In this document: positions 53,113 through 63,163 of the stretch, piece after piece
Layout: the number at the start of each line of letters is the position of its first letter
Numbering within the stretch: the first letter of the stretch is position 1
NCBI GenBank assembly: GCA_946478235.1
Contig: CAMLBF010000001.1
Location: 372,001 to 436,000 of the forward strand
Reading direction: 5' to 3'
DNA length: 64,000 bases
Source: an uncultured Bartonella sp.
Lineage (GTDB): Bacteria > Pseudomonadota > Alphaproteobacteria > Rhizobiales > Rhizobiaceae
Position numbers and translations under genes: made by a program
The notes under the pieces: generated by a model
Seen by the model: only the letters and a program-made list of their open reading frames with translations
The model's database searches: none
Told to the model about the DNA's origin: nothing

Positions 53113-53550
53113 CCAGTCCCTGATCGCGTATTTGTTGAACTATAATTCCCATCAACAAACCTATGCCAGCCAAAGGGCTTATGTCCATCTACAGCTCTGT
53201 CAATGCTGACTGACCTTATGCAAACCAGCCTTTTGCCTATTGACCAGCTTTGCCTATCAACAGGCTTTACCAATTAACTGACTTAAGCCAATCGACTGAC
53301 TTATGCTTGCCAACTGCCGCCCTTGGATCAAGCTTCACTAGGCTTGTGAATGACATGAACACAGTCCTGTTAAACCGCTTTGATGTTTGAGGTGTTCAAG
53401 CCATTGAATAACATCACGCATTTTCAGCGGTTATCATGTGAACCCAAATAGCTCAAAAACATAAACCACTTGATTTCAACACTGCAAAACAGTGCTTGAT
53501 AATAGTAGTATCTTATTGCAACCTCTTGCAGCCTTACCTTAATGTCCTCG
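53113..53550. repeat. 438-bp spacer with degenerate repeats of about 18-22 bp
   Basis: From 53150 to 53335 elements such as GACTTATGCTTGCCAACTG, GACTTAAGCCAATC, GACCAGCTTTGCCTATCAA and GACCTTATGCAAACCAGC follow one another. The last 130 bp are ordinary sequence. No gene is supported. Confidence 0.65.
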
Positions 53551-55176
53551 TTAAAGTTGAGCCCCGAGCAGAGAATGATGAAGCGCATTTGCTTTGCCTG
53601 GAATTGCAGAAATAAGATCGCGCGTATAAGTCCTTTTGGGATAGGTAAATATTTCCTCGACCGTGCCACTTTCAACCACATGGCCATTTTTTAACACACT
53701 TACAGTATCGGATATTTGTCGCACCACGGACAAATCGTGACTGACAAAAATATAGGTCAAAGATTTGTCGCGTTGCAAACGATCCAACAATGTTAGAATT
53801 TGCGCCTGCACGGTTACATCAAGCGCTGATACCGCTTCATCTAGCACAAGAACTTCAGGATCAAGCACCAGCGCGCGTGCAATAGCAACACGCTGTCTCT
53901 GACCGCCAGAAAGGCTCCGTGGTTTCCGATCGAAAACAGACTTTGGCAATTCCACTTGATCCAACAGATCCAAGACGCGAGTACGACGACTGGCTGCATC
54001 ATCGTGTTGATAATTCAACAATGGCTCCTCAATGATTTTACCGATAGTATAATGAGGATCAAGCGAAGAAAAAGGATTTTGATACACCAACTGGATACGG
54101 CGCCTGAAGTGACGCAACTTTTCTCCCTTCAAATTGACCATATCTGTGCCATCAACCACAATACGACCGGCACTTGGTTTTATAAACCCGCACAAAGCTC
54201 TTATCGTGCTGGTTTTACCAGAACCGGATTCTCCAACAATGGCATGTGTTGTGCCACGTTGAACGCGAAAAGAAAGATTTTCGACAGCACGAAATTTCTT
54301 CGCTCCAGAATAATCTATTGCAAGATTATCCACCTCGACAAGAAACTTATCACTATGTTCCAGCGGTTTGCGCGGTACTGCAAATGTCAATGACGGATCA
54401 TTTGCAACAAGGTTTTTTGTATATGCAGATTGTGGGCACGACAATACTGCCTGACTATCACCAATCTCTTGAATACGACCTTGTTGCATAACAATTATTT
54501 TGTCGGCACGGTCAGATGCAACGCCAAGATCATGGGTTACCATCAACAATGACGCGCCATATTCCTGTTTAATATCGCCGATAAGATCGAGTATGCGTTT
54601 TTGAACAGTAACATCAAGCGCTGATGTCGGCTCATCGGCAATGATTAATTGCGGTTTTAAGGCTATAGCCATTGCAATAAGAACGCGTTGTTTCATTCCC
54701 CCCGATAATTCATGCGGATATTGGTTGGCTCGTCTTTCTGGCTCATTCAAGCCAACTTCTTCCAACAATTCGATGACACGTGTGCGGATTTGACTGGAAG
54801 GCAATGCATTATGAATACGAAACACTTCCGCAATTTGGTTTCCTACCTTCATCAGCGGATCAAGTGAAGAGGTTGGATCCTGCGGAATAAGGCTCATAAC
54901 CTTACCCCTTATATGCTGCAGACGCGTTTGCGACCAATGACTCAAATCCTGTCCGTTAAGCAGCACACGGCCAGCCACTTTCCGAGCGTTATCCGGCAAT
55001 AATCCTAATATTGCCTGCGCCGTCGTGGTTTTTCCTGAACCAGATTCGCCGACCAAAGCAATCGATTCTCCGCTATGCAATGAAAACGTTACATCATGCG
55101 TCACAGGGCTCCATCTTCCATTATCATAATAGGCGACAGAAACATTTTCGACTGAAAGAAGTGGCTGTTCCATCAT
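53551..55176 (-). CDS. Peptide-type ABC importer, double ATPase (DppD-DppF fusion, YejF/GsiA type)
   Basis: The ATG at 55176 (MMEQPLLSVENVSV) overlaps the permease stop by 4 bp and is preferred to the long 5' extension. 541 residues contain two full ATPase domains. Each has Walker A GESGSGKT, the signatures LSGGMKQR and LSGGQRQR, and Walker B LIIADEPTSALD and VLVLDEAVSALD. The C-terminal oligopeptide-transporter extension is short. It drives uptake by the two permeases upstream. It is the last gene of the operon. Confidence 0.93.
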   Translation of the reverse strand: MMEQPLLSVENVSVAYYDNGRWSPVTHDVTFSLHSGESIALVGESGSGKTTTAQAILGLLPDNARKVAGRVLLNGQDLSHWSQTRLQHIRGKVMSLIPQDPTSSLDPLMKVGNQIAEVFRIHNALPSSQIRTRVIELLEEVGLNEPERRANQYPHELSGGMKQRVLIAMAIALKPQLIIADEPTSALDVTVQKRILDLIGDIKQEYGASLLMVTHDLGVASDRADKIIVMQQGRIQEIGDSQAVLSCPQSAYTKNLVANDPSLTFAVPRKPLEHSDKFLVEVDNLAIDYSGAKKFRAVENLSFRVQRGTTHAIVGESGSGKTSTIRALCGFIKPSAGRIVVDGTDMVNLKGEKLRHFRRRIQLVYQNPFSSLDPHYTIGKIIEEPLLNYQHDDAASRRTRVLDLLDQVELPKSVFDRKPRSLSGGQRQRVAIARALVLDPEVLVLDEAVSALDVTVQAQILTLLDRLQRDKSLTYIFVSHDLSVVRQISDTVSVLKNGHVVESGTVEEIFTYPKRTYTRDLISAIPGKANALHHSLLGAQL

Positions 55177-56027
55177 ACATTCTTCCCGATTAATGCGCGG
55201 CTTATGCGATGAAAGGCAACAACAAGCACGATAACAAATAGTCCTGGCATTACAGTAAGCCACCAGCCTGTTGCGATGTAGTTTCGACCCTCTGCAATTA
55301 ACAAGCCCCATTCAGGCGTTGGTGGTTGCACGCCATATCCTAGAAAACCCAATGTCGCGATTTGTAATAGCGCATGCCCAAATTGCAACGCAGCATAACC
55401 AACAATGGTATAAAGAGCATTTGGCAATATGTGCCGGTACAGCACCTTGATGAAGGTTGCACCAGAGCCATAGGCTGCCTCGATATATTCAAGGTTTTTG
55501 ATACGTGCCACTTCCGCACGGGAAAGGCGCGCAAAGCCTGCAACCGAAGTAACCCCCACAGCCAATGCCACCTGAACACTACCAAAACCTAGAAGTGTTA
55601 TGATACTCAATGACAATAGCAATGATGGTATAGCCAGAAGAACATCGACAAAACGCATAATCACCAAATCAATGAAACTACCGGCACTTCCTGAAACAAG
55701 CCCAAGCAAACCACCGACAACAAAGCCAAACAAAACAGCCGCCAATGCACCAGTTAATGAGTGAACGGCCCCGTAAACTATACGGGCATAAAGATCGCGT
55801 CCAAGCTCATCAGTTCCCAACCAATGTTGCATATTGGGCGCGCTCATATGCTCGCCCACTTCATCAATGGGGCTATAAGAGGTGAAAAGCTGTGGCATAA
55901 CCACAAAGGCCAATGCTGTTACGACAATAATAATTGCCAGAACCAATCCAAAACGTATTCTGCGCGTTCCTGTTAAACGCAGTTTTGGGGTCACATCAAG
56001 GGCTGTTAAAGACACGTTCTTACTCAT
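55173..56027 (-). CDS. Peptide-type ABC permease, DppC-like
   Basis: 284 residues with six membrane segments. Family features: HWLGTDELGRDLYARIVYGAVHSLTGALAAVLFG near residues 68-100, and the EAA loop EVARIKNLEYIEAAYGSGATFIKVLYRHILPNAL. It overlaps the DppB-like gene by one base and the ATPase gene by four, a tightly coupled operon. Confidence 0.93.
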   Translation of the reverse strand: MSKNVSLTALDVTPKLRLTGTRRIRFGLVLAIIIVVTALAFVVMPQLFTSYSPIDEVGEHMSAPNMQHWLGTDELGRDLYARIVYGAVHSLTGALAAVLFGFVVGGLLGLVSGSAGSFIDLVIMRFVDVLLAIPSLLLSLSIITLLGFGSVQVALAVGVTSVAGFARLSRAEVARIKNLEYIEAAYGSGATFIKVLYRHILPNALYTIVGYAALQFGHALLQIATLGFLGYGVQPPTPEWGLLIAEGRNYIATGWWLTVMPGLFVIVLVVAFHRISRALIGKNV

Positions 56028-56968
56028 TATGCCCTCCCCTTTCCTATCTTTAATTTTGGATCAATCAGTGGAAATAATAGGTCAATAATCAAATTAATGC
56101 AGACAAAGGCCGCCGCAGAAATTACAACTATTGATTGTAAAACACTGACATCTTGCGAGCGCACAGCCTGCTCGGTAATTTTACCAATGCCGTTCAAGCC
56201 AAAAACTGTTTCCGTTACAACCGCACCGCTAATCAATTCGCCAAATAGCAATCCCGCAATTGTAAGCACTGGTAAAGCGGCATTACGCAAACAATGTCCC
56301 CACAATATCCGAAATCTTGATGCCCCTTTAGCTTGCAACACCATAACAAAGGGTCGCGTTTCTATCTCGTCAAGCGAACGCATAAGAATTTGCGCCAATG
56401 GTGCAGATATCGGAATGGCCAATGCAGCCACCGGCAAAACCATTGCTTCGATTGGACCTGGAACAATCACTGACACCCAGCCCAAATAGAATGAGAAGAT
56501 CTGTACCAGAATAATTCCCAGCCAAAACAAAGGAATAGCCAAAAATAAACCGGGTAGCGCCTGTATAAAATTCTTCAACCATTGGAAAGGTGCAAAAGAG
56601 GCGATAAACGCAATGATAAAGGCTAAGATAACAGCGGCCACAAAACTGCAGCCGGCGAGTTTTAAGGTTGCCGGTAAATTGGTTGTAATAAGGCTGAGCA
56701 CCGGTACGCCTGCTTGGACAGAATAGCCAAAATCCCCTTTGAGGAAATTACCTAATGTTTTGAAATATTGCACAATGAGCGGTGCATCAATGCCATAGGT
56801 AGAACGCAGCTCAGCAATCTGTTGCGCGTTGAGACCATATTCCGGATTGAGGAATTTAAGAAGGACTGCATCGCCAGGCATGACCTGTAACAATATAAAT
56901 GTTCCGGTAAAGGCAACCCAAAGAACAATAACGGCCTGCAAAAGGCGAAAAAGGCTGTTACGAAGCAT
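56027..56968 (-). CDS. Peptide-type ABC permease, DppB-like
   Basis: The ATG at 56968 (MLRNSLFRLLQ) has AGGA upstream, and eight earlier codons are ignored. 313 residues. Features: FILLQVMPGDAVLLKFLNPEYGLNAQQIAELRSTYGIDAPLIVQYFKTLGNFLKGDFGYSVQAGVPV, and the EAA loop with MVLQAKGASRFRILWGHCLRNAALPVL. It pairs with the DppC-like subunit to form the channel. Confidence 0.93.
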   Translation of the reverse strand: MLRNSLFRLLQAVIVLWVAFTGTFILLQVMPGDAVLLKFLNPEYGLNAQQIAELRSTYGIDAPLIVQYFKTLGNFLKGDFGYSVQAGVPVLSLITTNLPATLKLAGCSFVAAVILAFIIAFIASFAPFQWLKNFIQALPGLFLAIPLFWLGIILVQIFSFYLGWVSVIVPGPIEAMVLPVAALAIPISAPLAQILMRSLDEIETRPFVMVLQAKGASRFRILWGHCLRNAALPVLTIAGLLFGELISGAVVTETVFGLNGIGKITEQAVRSQDVSVLQSIVVISAAAFVCINLIIDLLFPLIDPKLKIGKGRA

Positions 56969-57132
56969 GTCTATAATCCTGCAAATTAGCAAAACATTGA
57001 AGTAAAATAAGACGTCATGTCAGTTGAATGATCTAGCGTTGAATGCGCTAGAATTGAGCAGTTTGGAGTTTTGGGGTCTGAAAAATTCGTCATGGACAAG
57101 GAATAGACCACACAATTCAAAATCCCGATAAT

Positions 57133-57170
57133 GCAGGCGTCTCATCGCATATCACGTTATAGACGCCTGC
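57133..57170 (-). other. Intercistronic hairpin between binding protein and permeases
   Basis: Perfect 10-bp stem GCAGGCGTCT/AGACGCCTGC with an 18-nt loop and no U-run, 31 bp after the binding-protein stop. Such stems often raise binding-protein mRNA over permease mRNA. Confidence 0.7.
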
Positions 57171-57201
57171 TAGAGCTGATTTTTCGTTGTAGAACTCTTA
57201 C

Positions 57202-58836
57202 CTATTGGCCAATCCACGTATTGTAGAAGCTTGGACGACCGACTGATTCAAACTCGACATTCTTGACCTTGGGTGAACCGCCATAGACCTGTGGTTCTTC
57301 AAAAATCGGAATGGCATAAGCTTGATCGAGAATGTAATGTGTTGCCTCAATTAATAATGAATTGCGCTTATCTGGCGATGTTTCTATCGAAATCTGCTCC
57401 AATTGATGGTTGAGATTATCATCGACAAAACTTTTGACCTTATCGCTCAAACCACCTTTTTGTAGCAGCGCATCACGATTTTTCGGATAAAACAAACTCT
57501 TCAAGACATCGGCATCGGCGCGCCCCACCATATGCGGCATAACTGGCGTTTTTTGCGGATCAAGATTATCAATAACCGAATGCGAGCCATCAAAGGTTTT
57601 TACATTAAGAGTCACACCAACACGTTTCCATTGCTGTGCAATGAGCTGTAACATTGCCTTACTTTGTGGCTGCTGTATTGCTTCATAAGCCGTTAAAACC
57701 AGTTTCTCACCATCTTTGGTACGAATACCGTCTTCACCAATTTTCCAACCCGCTTCATCCAGCAGTGCTTTGGCTTTTTCCAGATCAAATTTCAATTTTG
57801 CACTCTGATCGGAATAGCCGAAAGCATTATGCGCCATAAGTGAGGTGGCCAATGGGTAATTGGACGAATAAAGGGTTTTTAGAATTTCTGGCCTATCAGT
57901 TGCGCTAACCAAAGCTTGACGCACCTTCAAATCAGCAACCAAAGGGTTATCTGGTCGAAAGATAATGGAATTATTGATACCGCGTGTTCCTACAGAATAA
58001 ACAATATTGCCAGAACTCTTTACCCTCGCCTCGTCATAAGCTTGCAATTGGCGAATAAAATTGGCTTGTCCTGCAATTAAAGCGCCGATCCGCACACTGT
58101 CTTCTGGCACTGTGAGATATTTCATCTCATCAAGATAAGCTCTACCCTGATGGGTTAAGTTTTTAGGCGCCCAGTTATAATCCTTGCGCGCCTTAAATAC
58201 GATTTGCTTGCCCAATGTCTCACTTTCAATCACAAATGGTCCACTGCCAACAATTTTTGTTGCATCTCCCATCTGGTCAAAAGACAATGCCAATGTTTTT
58301 GCCGAAACAATTCCGGAATTGATTGTCGATGTTGCCTGCAAAAACCCTGGCGAAGAGTGTTTGAAATAAAATCTGACAGTTTGCGGGTCGACAACTTCAC
58401 TATGATCATAATTATTGACAACTTCCGAAATGGGTTGCCTTAGATCCTTGTTTCCCTTGCCATATGTGTCAAAATTTTTGGCAACAATTGCGGCATCAAG
58501 GGGTGTACCATCTGAAAATGTTACACCTTGACGCAATTTGAATGTGTAAATTGTTTTATCGTCATTGATTTCCCATGACTGGGCAAGCCAAGGCTCAATT
58601 TCCAAAGTCTTTGGATTTTGCCATGTCAGACGGTCTGTTATCTGGTTAAGAATACCGCCATTCGTATATGTGCCAGCCAGCGGCGGATAAAGGTTGGTAT
58701 GTACCTGCTTATCAAGGTAAACAAGCGTTCCACCAGTTACTGGTTCGTCAGCTTTAGCCGAAACCATCGGCAATGAAATTCCACCTATTACGGCGCTGGC
58801 AAGAATGAAAGATCTAAAAAAAGGTTTTATGGGCAT
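57202..58836 (-). CDS. ABC importer substrate-binding protein, family 5 (peptide/nickel type)
   Basis: The ATG at 58836 (MPIKPFFRSF) has GGAG upstream. 544 residues, signal peptide cut near SAKA. SBP_bac_5 features: TLVYLDKQVHTNLYPPLAGTYTNGGILNQITDRL, LAQSWEINDDKTIYTFKLRQGVTFSDGTPLDAAIVAKNF, GSGPFVIES, and VRQALVSATDRPEI. It captures the substrate (peptide or a similar small molecule, not predictable here) in the periplasm. It is the first gene of the four-gene operon. Confidence 0.93.
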   Translation of the reverse strand: MPIKPFFRSFILASAVIGGISLPMVSAKADEPVTGGTLVYLDKQVHTNLYPPLAGTYTNGGILNQITDRLTWQNPKTLEIEPWLAQSWEINDDKTIYTFKLRQGVTFSDGTPLDAAIVAKNFDTYGKGNKDLRQPISEVVNNYDHSEVVDPQTVRFYFKHSSPGFLQATSTINSGIVSAKTLALSFDQMGDATKIVGSGPFVIESETLGKQIVFKARKDYNWAPKNLTHQGRAYLDEMKYLTVPEDSVRIGALIAGQANFIRQLQAYDEARVKSSGNIVYSVGTRGINNSIIFRPDNPLVADLKVRQALVSATDRPEILKTLYSSNYPLATSLMAHNAFGYSDQSAKLKFDLEKAKALLDEAGWKIGEDGIRTKDGEKLVLTAYEAIQQPQSKAMLQLIAQQWKRVGVTLNVKTFDGSHSVIDNLDPQKTPVMPHMVGRADADVLKSLFYPKNRDALLQKGGLSDKVKSFVDDNLNHQLEQISIETSPDKRNSLLIEATHYILDQAYAIPIFEEPQVYGGSPKVKNVEFESVGRPSFYNTWIGQ

Positions 58837-59259
58837 AGGGATTACTCCGATCCTATCTGTTGCGAAAAGGATAAAGCCTCCCCCTTTTTTTAAGAACATA
58901 TGACTCTGTTACACTTTGCTGAAATTTAAAATTTATTTCTCAAATTATTGATTTAATTAAAAACGTTTACCCTTTTATTTTCAAAAATATTATAACGTTA
59001 ATTTATCAATAAAGACTTTTAAGACAGACGAATCTGAAAAACAAAAAGAGTTACAATTTTACTATCTCTATGAAATACATATTATATATAAAGAGATGTT
59101 TTGTTATTTTCGGAAATAATTAATCAACAAACCCCATTAATAAAGAAAATTGTATTAGTATTCCCCTGAACCGTAAAATTATGCCACTCGAAAATACAAT
59201 GAAAAATCAAATATAATAGACTGATAGCAGTCCTTAATTTTTACTATTGGATTTTTCAC
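58837..59259. other. AT-rich divergent spacer
   Basis: Shared by the ABC operon (minus) and the VOC gene (plus). Very AT-rich and without ordered repeats. Promoters for both directions are expected, but none is clear enough to place. Confidence 0.5.
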
Positions 59260-60126
59260 ATGAGCCACCCGATAAAAGGCATAGATCATTGTTTCATACT
59301 CGTAAACACTTTGGACGAAAGTGCCAGACATTATGCCAAATTAGGTTTTACACTGTCTCCCAAAGGCTTGCACAGTAAAGATCAAGGTAGCGCGAATTAT
59401 ACAATAATGTTCGCCAATGATTATCTTGAATTGTTGGGTATTGTTGAAAATACTCCAGCAAATCGTGATAAACGCGAACAACTATCCCAATACGGCGAAG
59501 GGCTTTATGCCATTGCCGGACGTATCGACAATGCGGCATCTGCGCGGCAAGAATTGCTAAAGCTTGGTTTTCATGTAAGCGACATTGCACATTTTTCACG
59601 TCCGCTCCCCTTACCTGATGGGCAAGAAGGCATTGCTTCGTTTAACACTTTGTCTTTTGATAAAAGCGAAGTTCCCAATGGCATTGTTTTTATGTGTCAG
59701 CATAATACAAAACAATTGGTCTGGCGTCCGGAATTGCTTCATCATGAAAATGGCGCTTTGGGAATAGCGGCAATAAGTATCATATCACAATCACCAGAAA
59801 ATACTGCCAAAGCCTATTCGCGTCTTTTTGCCGATAGTGATATTACAAAAGAACATGATGCAATTAGAATTCATACTGGCAAAGCATCGGCCGATATTCT
59901 GGTGCTAACCGACAAAGCCATTCAAGAAAAATATCCATCTTTTGATCTTACAAAGACACCGCAAAATGCTGATGCAGCATTATCAATCTTGGTCGAAAAT
60001 TTGGATAAAACAAAATCAGTGCTCACTGAAAACAAAGTTGATTTTCTTGAAACACCACAACATAGCCTTGCCCTATCACCTGATTTTACATCTGGTGTTG
60101 TTATAGAATTTGTGAGCGCTTCCTAG
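59260..60126 (+). CDS. VOC/glyoxalase-like protein
   Basis: 288 residues with two VOC-type halves. The first is the glyoxalase_3-like part: IKGIDHCFILVNTLDESARHYAKLGFTLSPKGLHSKDQGSANYTIMFANDYLELLGI. The second contains GALGIAAISIISQSPENTAKAYSRLF and a final PDFTSGVVIEFVSAS. His8 or so and the Glu in YLELLG fit metal-ligand positions. The substrate is unknown. No neighbour suggests a pathway. Confidence 0.85.
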   Translation: MSHPIKGIDHCFILVNTLDESARHYAKLGFTLSPKGLHSKDQGSANYTIMFANDYLELLGIVENTPANRDKREQLSQYGEGLYAIAGRIDNAASARQELLKLGFHVSDIAHFSRPLPLPDGQEGIASFNTLSFDKSEVPNGIVFMCQHNTKQLVWRPELLHHENGALGIAAISIISQSPENTAKAYSRLFADSDITKEHDAIRIHTGKASADILVLTDKAIQEKYPSFDLTKTPQNADAALSILVENLDKTKSVLTENKVDFLETPQHSLALSPDFTSGVVIEFVSAS

Positions 60127-60858
60127 AAAACCATCAGCAACGCCATTAATCCGGTTTAATTTTAATCGGATGTAATTTTATCATGTCCGATTTTAATCTG
60201 TCTTATTTTAAGCGAACCTATTTTTCAATCAGGTTTGTTGCTTTAAAACTGATGTACAGTTTGCGTCCCGCTAAAGCTTATAAGACAGTAGTTTTCTGAC
60301 ACTTTCGGTAAACCCCATAAAAATATTTCTAGAAATATGAGGATAAATTCCTAAATTTTTCATCAGACTTTTAAAATAATCATATAACACACTGTATTCA
60401 TTGTATTTTTTTAATACATAATGGCTAAAAAGCATTTTTGAATAAACTTGACAAGTGTCGCAAAATATTTAAGTTGACAAAAAATATCATGAATTGTGTG
60501 ATGATTGGATATGGGTCTAATTCGTCATAGATAGAATGATTATCGTTCATTCACATGATTGATATGGATAATTATAATGATTTTGATTGGAATATAATGG
60601 GTTTGATTGGAAATTGTCTGATCTTTCTCGTAATAATCTATGAAAAATGATGAAAGGCTTTATGAAAACGTAATTCAATAATCATAATAAACAAGCAGAA
60701 AGCGATGTGTTATTGCAATTGGCAACACGGACAACTGGTTGTTTTTGTAAATAAAAATTGCGACTTTCATTCAATCTTTTAAATTTTATGGCTTTTAAAA
60801 TTATAGTTTTAAAAGGCTGAAAATACAGTTTAACGGGGCTTCTACGCGGCGACACAAA
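60127..60858. other. 732-bp spacer upstream of tonB
   Basis: Near 60148-60215 the element TCCGATTTTAATC recurs (ATCCGGTTTAATTTTAATCGGAT can form a hairpin and may end the VOC transcript). The rest is AT-rich. A possible Fur-type box is listed separately. No gene is supported. Confidence 0.5.
60534..60552. promoter_or_regulatory. Possible Fur/iron-response box before tonB
   Basis: GAATGA-TTATCGT-TCATTC is a 19-bp inverted repeat that resembles the classical Fur box, about 300 bp upstream of tonB. Alphaproteobacteria often use Irr or RirA, so the regulator is uncertain. Confidence 0.4.
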
Positions 60859-61668
60859 ATGATGCTGACACAAACAAAAGAGCCAAGTCATATCGCTTTA
60901 TGGATTGGCGCAGCCATAATAGCATTGGGCATGCACGCCGGTGTTGGCTTTCTTGCGGCTGCACTACAACACGACAGAAACGCTGTCATGGGTGGGCAAG
61001 AGGCAATTATGCTTGAGTTTGCAGAAGAGCCGATGGCACCTGACGTTGAAGACGTATCGGAAGATATTCAGGAAGAAACTGTCAAGCAAGAGAAAGTTGA
61101 AGAAAAGGTTGAAGAGCAACCAAAAGAGGTTGCTCAAGATGAACCCGAAAAGGTAGAGCCTCAACCAGAACCACAGCCTGAACTGCAAAAGTCTGAAATG
61201 GTTGAAGAGGTTAAAAAGCCTCTGCCGCCTAAGGAAGTAAAAAAGATCAAAAAAGTCGAGCCTAAAAAAGCTGATCCGAAAAAGGACGTAAAAAAGGCAG
61301 ACCAGACGCAGAAGGCAAAAGGTCCACAGATTGCCGCCAAGAACGGCCCAACATTTGCAGCCCCTACAACCAATAGACAATTTGGCAGTGACGGGCATTT
61401 GGTTGCTTCATGGCAAAACAAGGTTCAAAGACGCATCGCCTTTGTTGCAGCAAGAACCAAAAGACCAGGTGCGCCAAGCAAATCATCGTCTTACGTTACA
61501 TTCAGCTTTGATAAGCAAGGTAATATAACCAGCGCTCGCACATCCCGTTCATCGGGTGACCCGTCAATTGACGCACTGGCATTGCAAATCGTTCGTAAAT
61601 CTAGCCCTATTCCCACCCCACCTGATGGCTGGAATGGCTCATTAACCGTGCCAGTTGAAGTGCGTTAG
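60859..61668 (+). CDS. tonB: TonB energy transducer
   Basis: 269 residues. One N-terminal membrane helix (about 13-34, containing the His of the SxxxH-type motif in ALGMHAGVGF), a long Glu/Pro/Lys-rich periplasmic spacer (about 55-150), and a C-terminal TonB domain (YVTFSFDKQGNITSARTSRSSGDPSIDALALQIVRKSSPIPTPPDGW, VPVEVR). It transmits proton-motive energy to outer-membrane siderophore/heme receptors. ExbB and ExbD are not adjacent. A second ATG follows at once. No clear ribosome site. Confidence 0.93.
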   Translation: MMLTQTKEPSHIALWIGAAIIALGMHAGVGFLAAALQHDRNAVMGGQEAIMLEFAEEPMAPDVEDVSEDIQEETVKQEKVEEKVEEQPKEVAQDEPEKVEPQPEPQPELQKSEMVEEVKKPLPPKEVKKIKKVEPKKADPKKDVKKADQTQKAKGPQIAAKNGPTFAAPTTNRQFGSDGHLVASWQNKVQRRIAFVAARTKRPGAPSKSSSYVTFSFDKQGNITSARTSRSSGDPSIDALALQIVRKSSPIPTPPDGWNGSLTVPVEVR

Positions 61669-61927
61669 AAATGGCTTTTAATCTATAAGACGGCTTAGTC
61701 ATGGCACCAACAACAAGTGCCAAATGACATTACGTATAAATTCATTTGATAAAGATATTAGCGTGGTGAGCGAGTTGTATTTTAGGGCAAAATAACCAGT
61801 GCATTTGCCAAAATAATCAACCTATAAAATGGCATTGAACCATTTATCATTTAGCCCACTTATTGTTATGGTTTTTGTCCTGATAACTCAATTGGACGCA
61901 CCAATATTCAAGCTATCGTACAAATTT

Positions 61928-63082
61928 TTAATAAGCTTGCCTATAAAGTTCCAAGGCGTCCGTTTCGGTGACATTTATCGGATTATTAACGAGCAAGCGC
62001 GTTTGCTTGATCGCATCGGTTGCAAGCACAGGCAAACTGTCATATGCCACGCCAACGTCGGCTAGATGACGCGGAACGCCTGTTCTTTGCATGATTGTAT
62101 CAATAAAAGTTATAAATGCTTCGGATTGCTGCGCGATAGTCTGTTGCCCGCCTACCCCCAACATATTTGCCAATTGGGCATAATATTTTTCAGCAGCTTG
62201 CCGGTTAAATCTTAAAACAGGTACCAGCATAAGTGTGTTCGCCAAACTATGCGGCAAGTGATAATGGCTGCAAAGAGGATGCGCCAATGCGTGAACGGCT
62301 CCGACTGGCGAATTGGCAAAGGCTTGCCCAGCCATATGTGCACCAAGCAGCATCGCTTCACGGGCGTCTTTATTATTCCCATCTTCATAGGTCGATACAA
62401 TGTTATCTGCCAGAAGCTTTAAGCCTTCACACGCAAAAGCATCTGAAACAGGATTTTTCTTAATCTTACCGGTATAAGCTTCAATCGCGTGCACCATAGC
62501 ATCAATGCCCGTTGCTGCCGTTTGATCGCGGGCTAAACCAATTGTCAGTTCACCATCAAGCAAAACCCTATCGGCAAACAGTTGTTGGGCAACAACACCC
62601 ATTCTGGTTGCCGCCCCCACTGTCAGAACAGAAACATTGGTTGCTTCCGAACCTGGCCCAGCCGTCGTGGGGATTTGCACAAGCGGTAGCCTTTTACTCG
62701 TTATATTATCTTGCCCATAAATATCTTTCAGCTTTTGATCCGATGCCAATAATACAGCTGTTATTTTTGCCACATCCATCGACGAGCCGCCACCAAAGCC
62801 AATAACGATGTTAACGCCTGCTGCCCTTGCCTTATTTGCGCAATCAAGAGCCATAATTTCAGTTGGATTGGTAACAACTTGATCGAATACAACAACCTTA
62901 AAACCATTGCTTTCTAACGAAATTTTTGCTGGTTCTAAAATACCACTTTTATGGAGGCTTTCATCGGTTACAATAAGAACCCTGCGTCCATCATAATACC
63001 GATCGATAAATTCGCCTAAATGACGCGCCCCACCCCATTCAACAGTAATAGACGGTACCGAATTAAAACAAAAAGCTTGCAT
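61928..63082 (-). CDS. Iron-containing alcohol dehydrogenase, possibly 4-hydroxybutyrate dehydrogenase
   Basis: 384 residues. NAD-binding motif GFGGGSSMDVAK (about 94-105), PTTAGPGSEAT, and the metal-ligand region GIDAMVHAIEAYTG with HALAHPLCSHYHLPHS. It belongs to the Fe-ADH group. It lies 81 bp behind a gabD-like gene on the same strand. This pairing fits oxidation of 4-hydroxybutyrate to succinate semialdehyde and then succinate. The substrate is inferred from the neighbour only. Confidence 0.9.
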   Translation of the reverse strand: MQAFCFNSVPSITVEWGGARHLGEFIDRYYDGRRVLIVTDESLHKSGILEPAKISLESNGFKVVVFDQVVTNPTEIMALDCANKARAAGVNIVIGFGGGSSMDVAKITAVLLASDQKLKDIYGQDNITSKRLPLVQIPTTAGPGSEATNVSVLTVGAATRMGVVAQQLFADRVLLDGELTIGLARDQTAATGIDAMVHAIEAYTGKIKKNPVSDAFACEGLKLLADNIVSTYEDGNNKDAREAMLLGAHMAGQAFANSPVGAVHALAHPLCSHYHLPHSLANTLMLVPVLRFNRQAAEKYYAQLANMLGVGGQQTIAQQSEAFITFIDTIMQRTGVPRHLADVGVAYDSLPVLATDAIKQTRLLVNNPINVTETDALELYRQAY

Positions 63083-63163
63083 GAATCCGCTCCCAAGTTT
63101 ACATCACGCATTTAACTGCGTGTGACACGCAGTCAGCATAAGGGTGTCATTTTCCTATCCCGT

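Noticed and set aside
61161-61421. Phe/Leu-rich frames antisense to tonB
   Set aside because: Mirror of the Glu/Lys/Pro-rich spacer codons of TonB.
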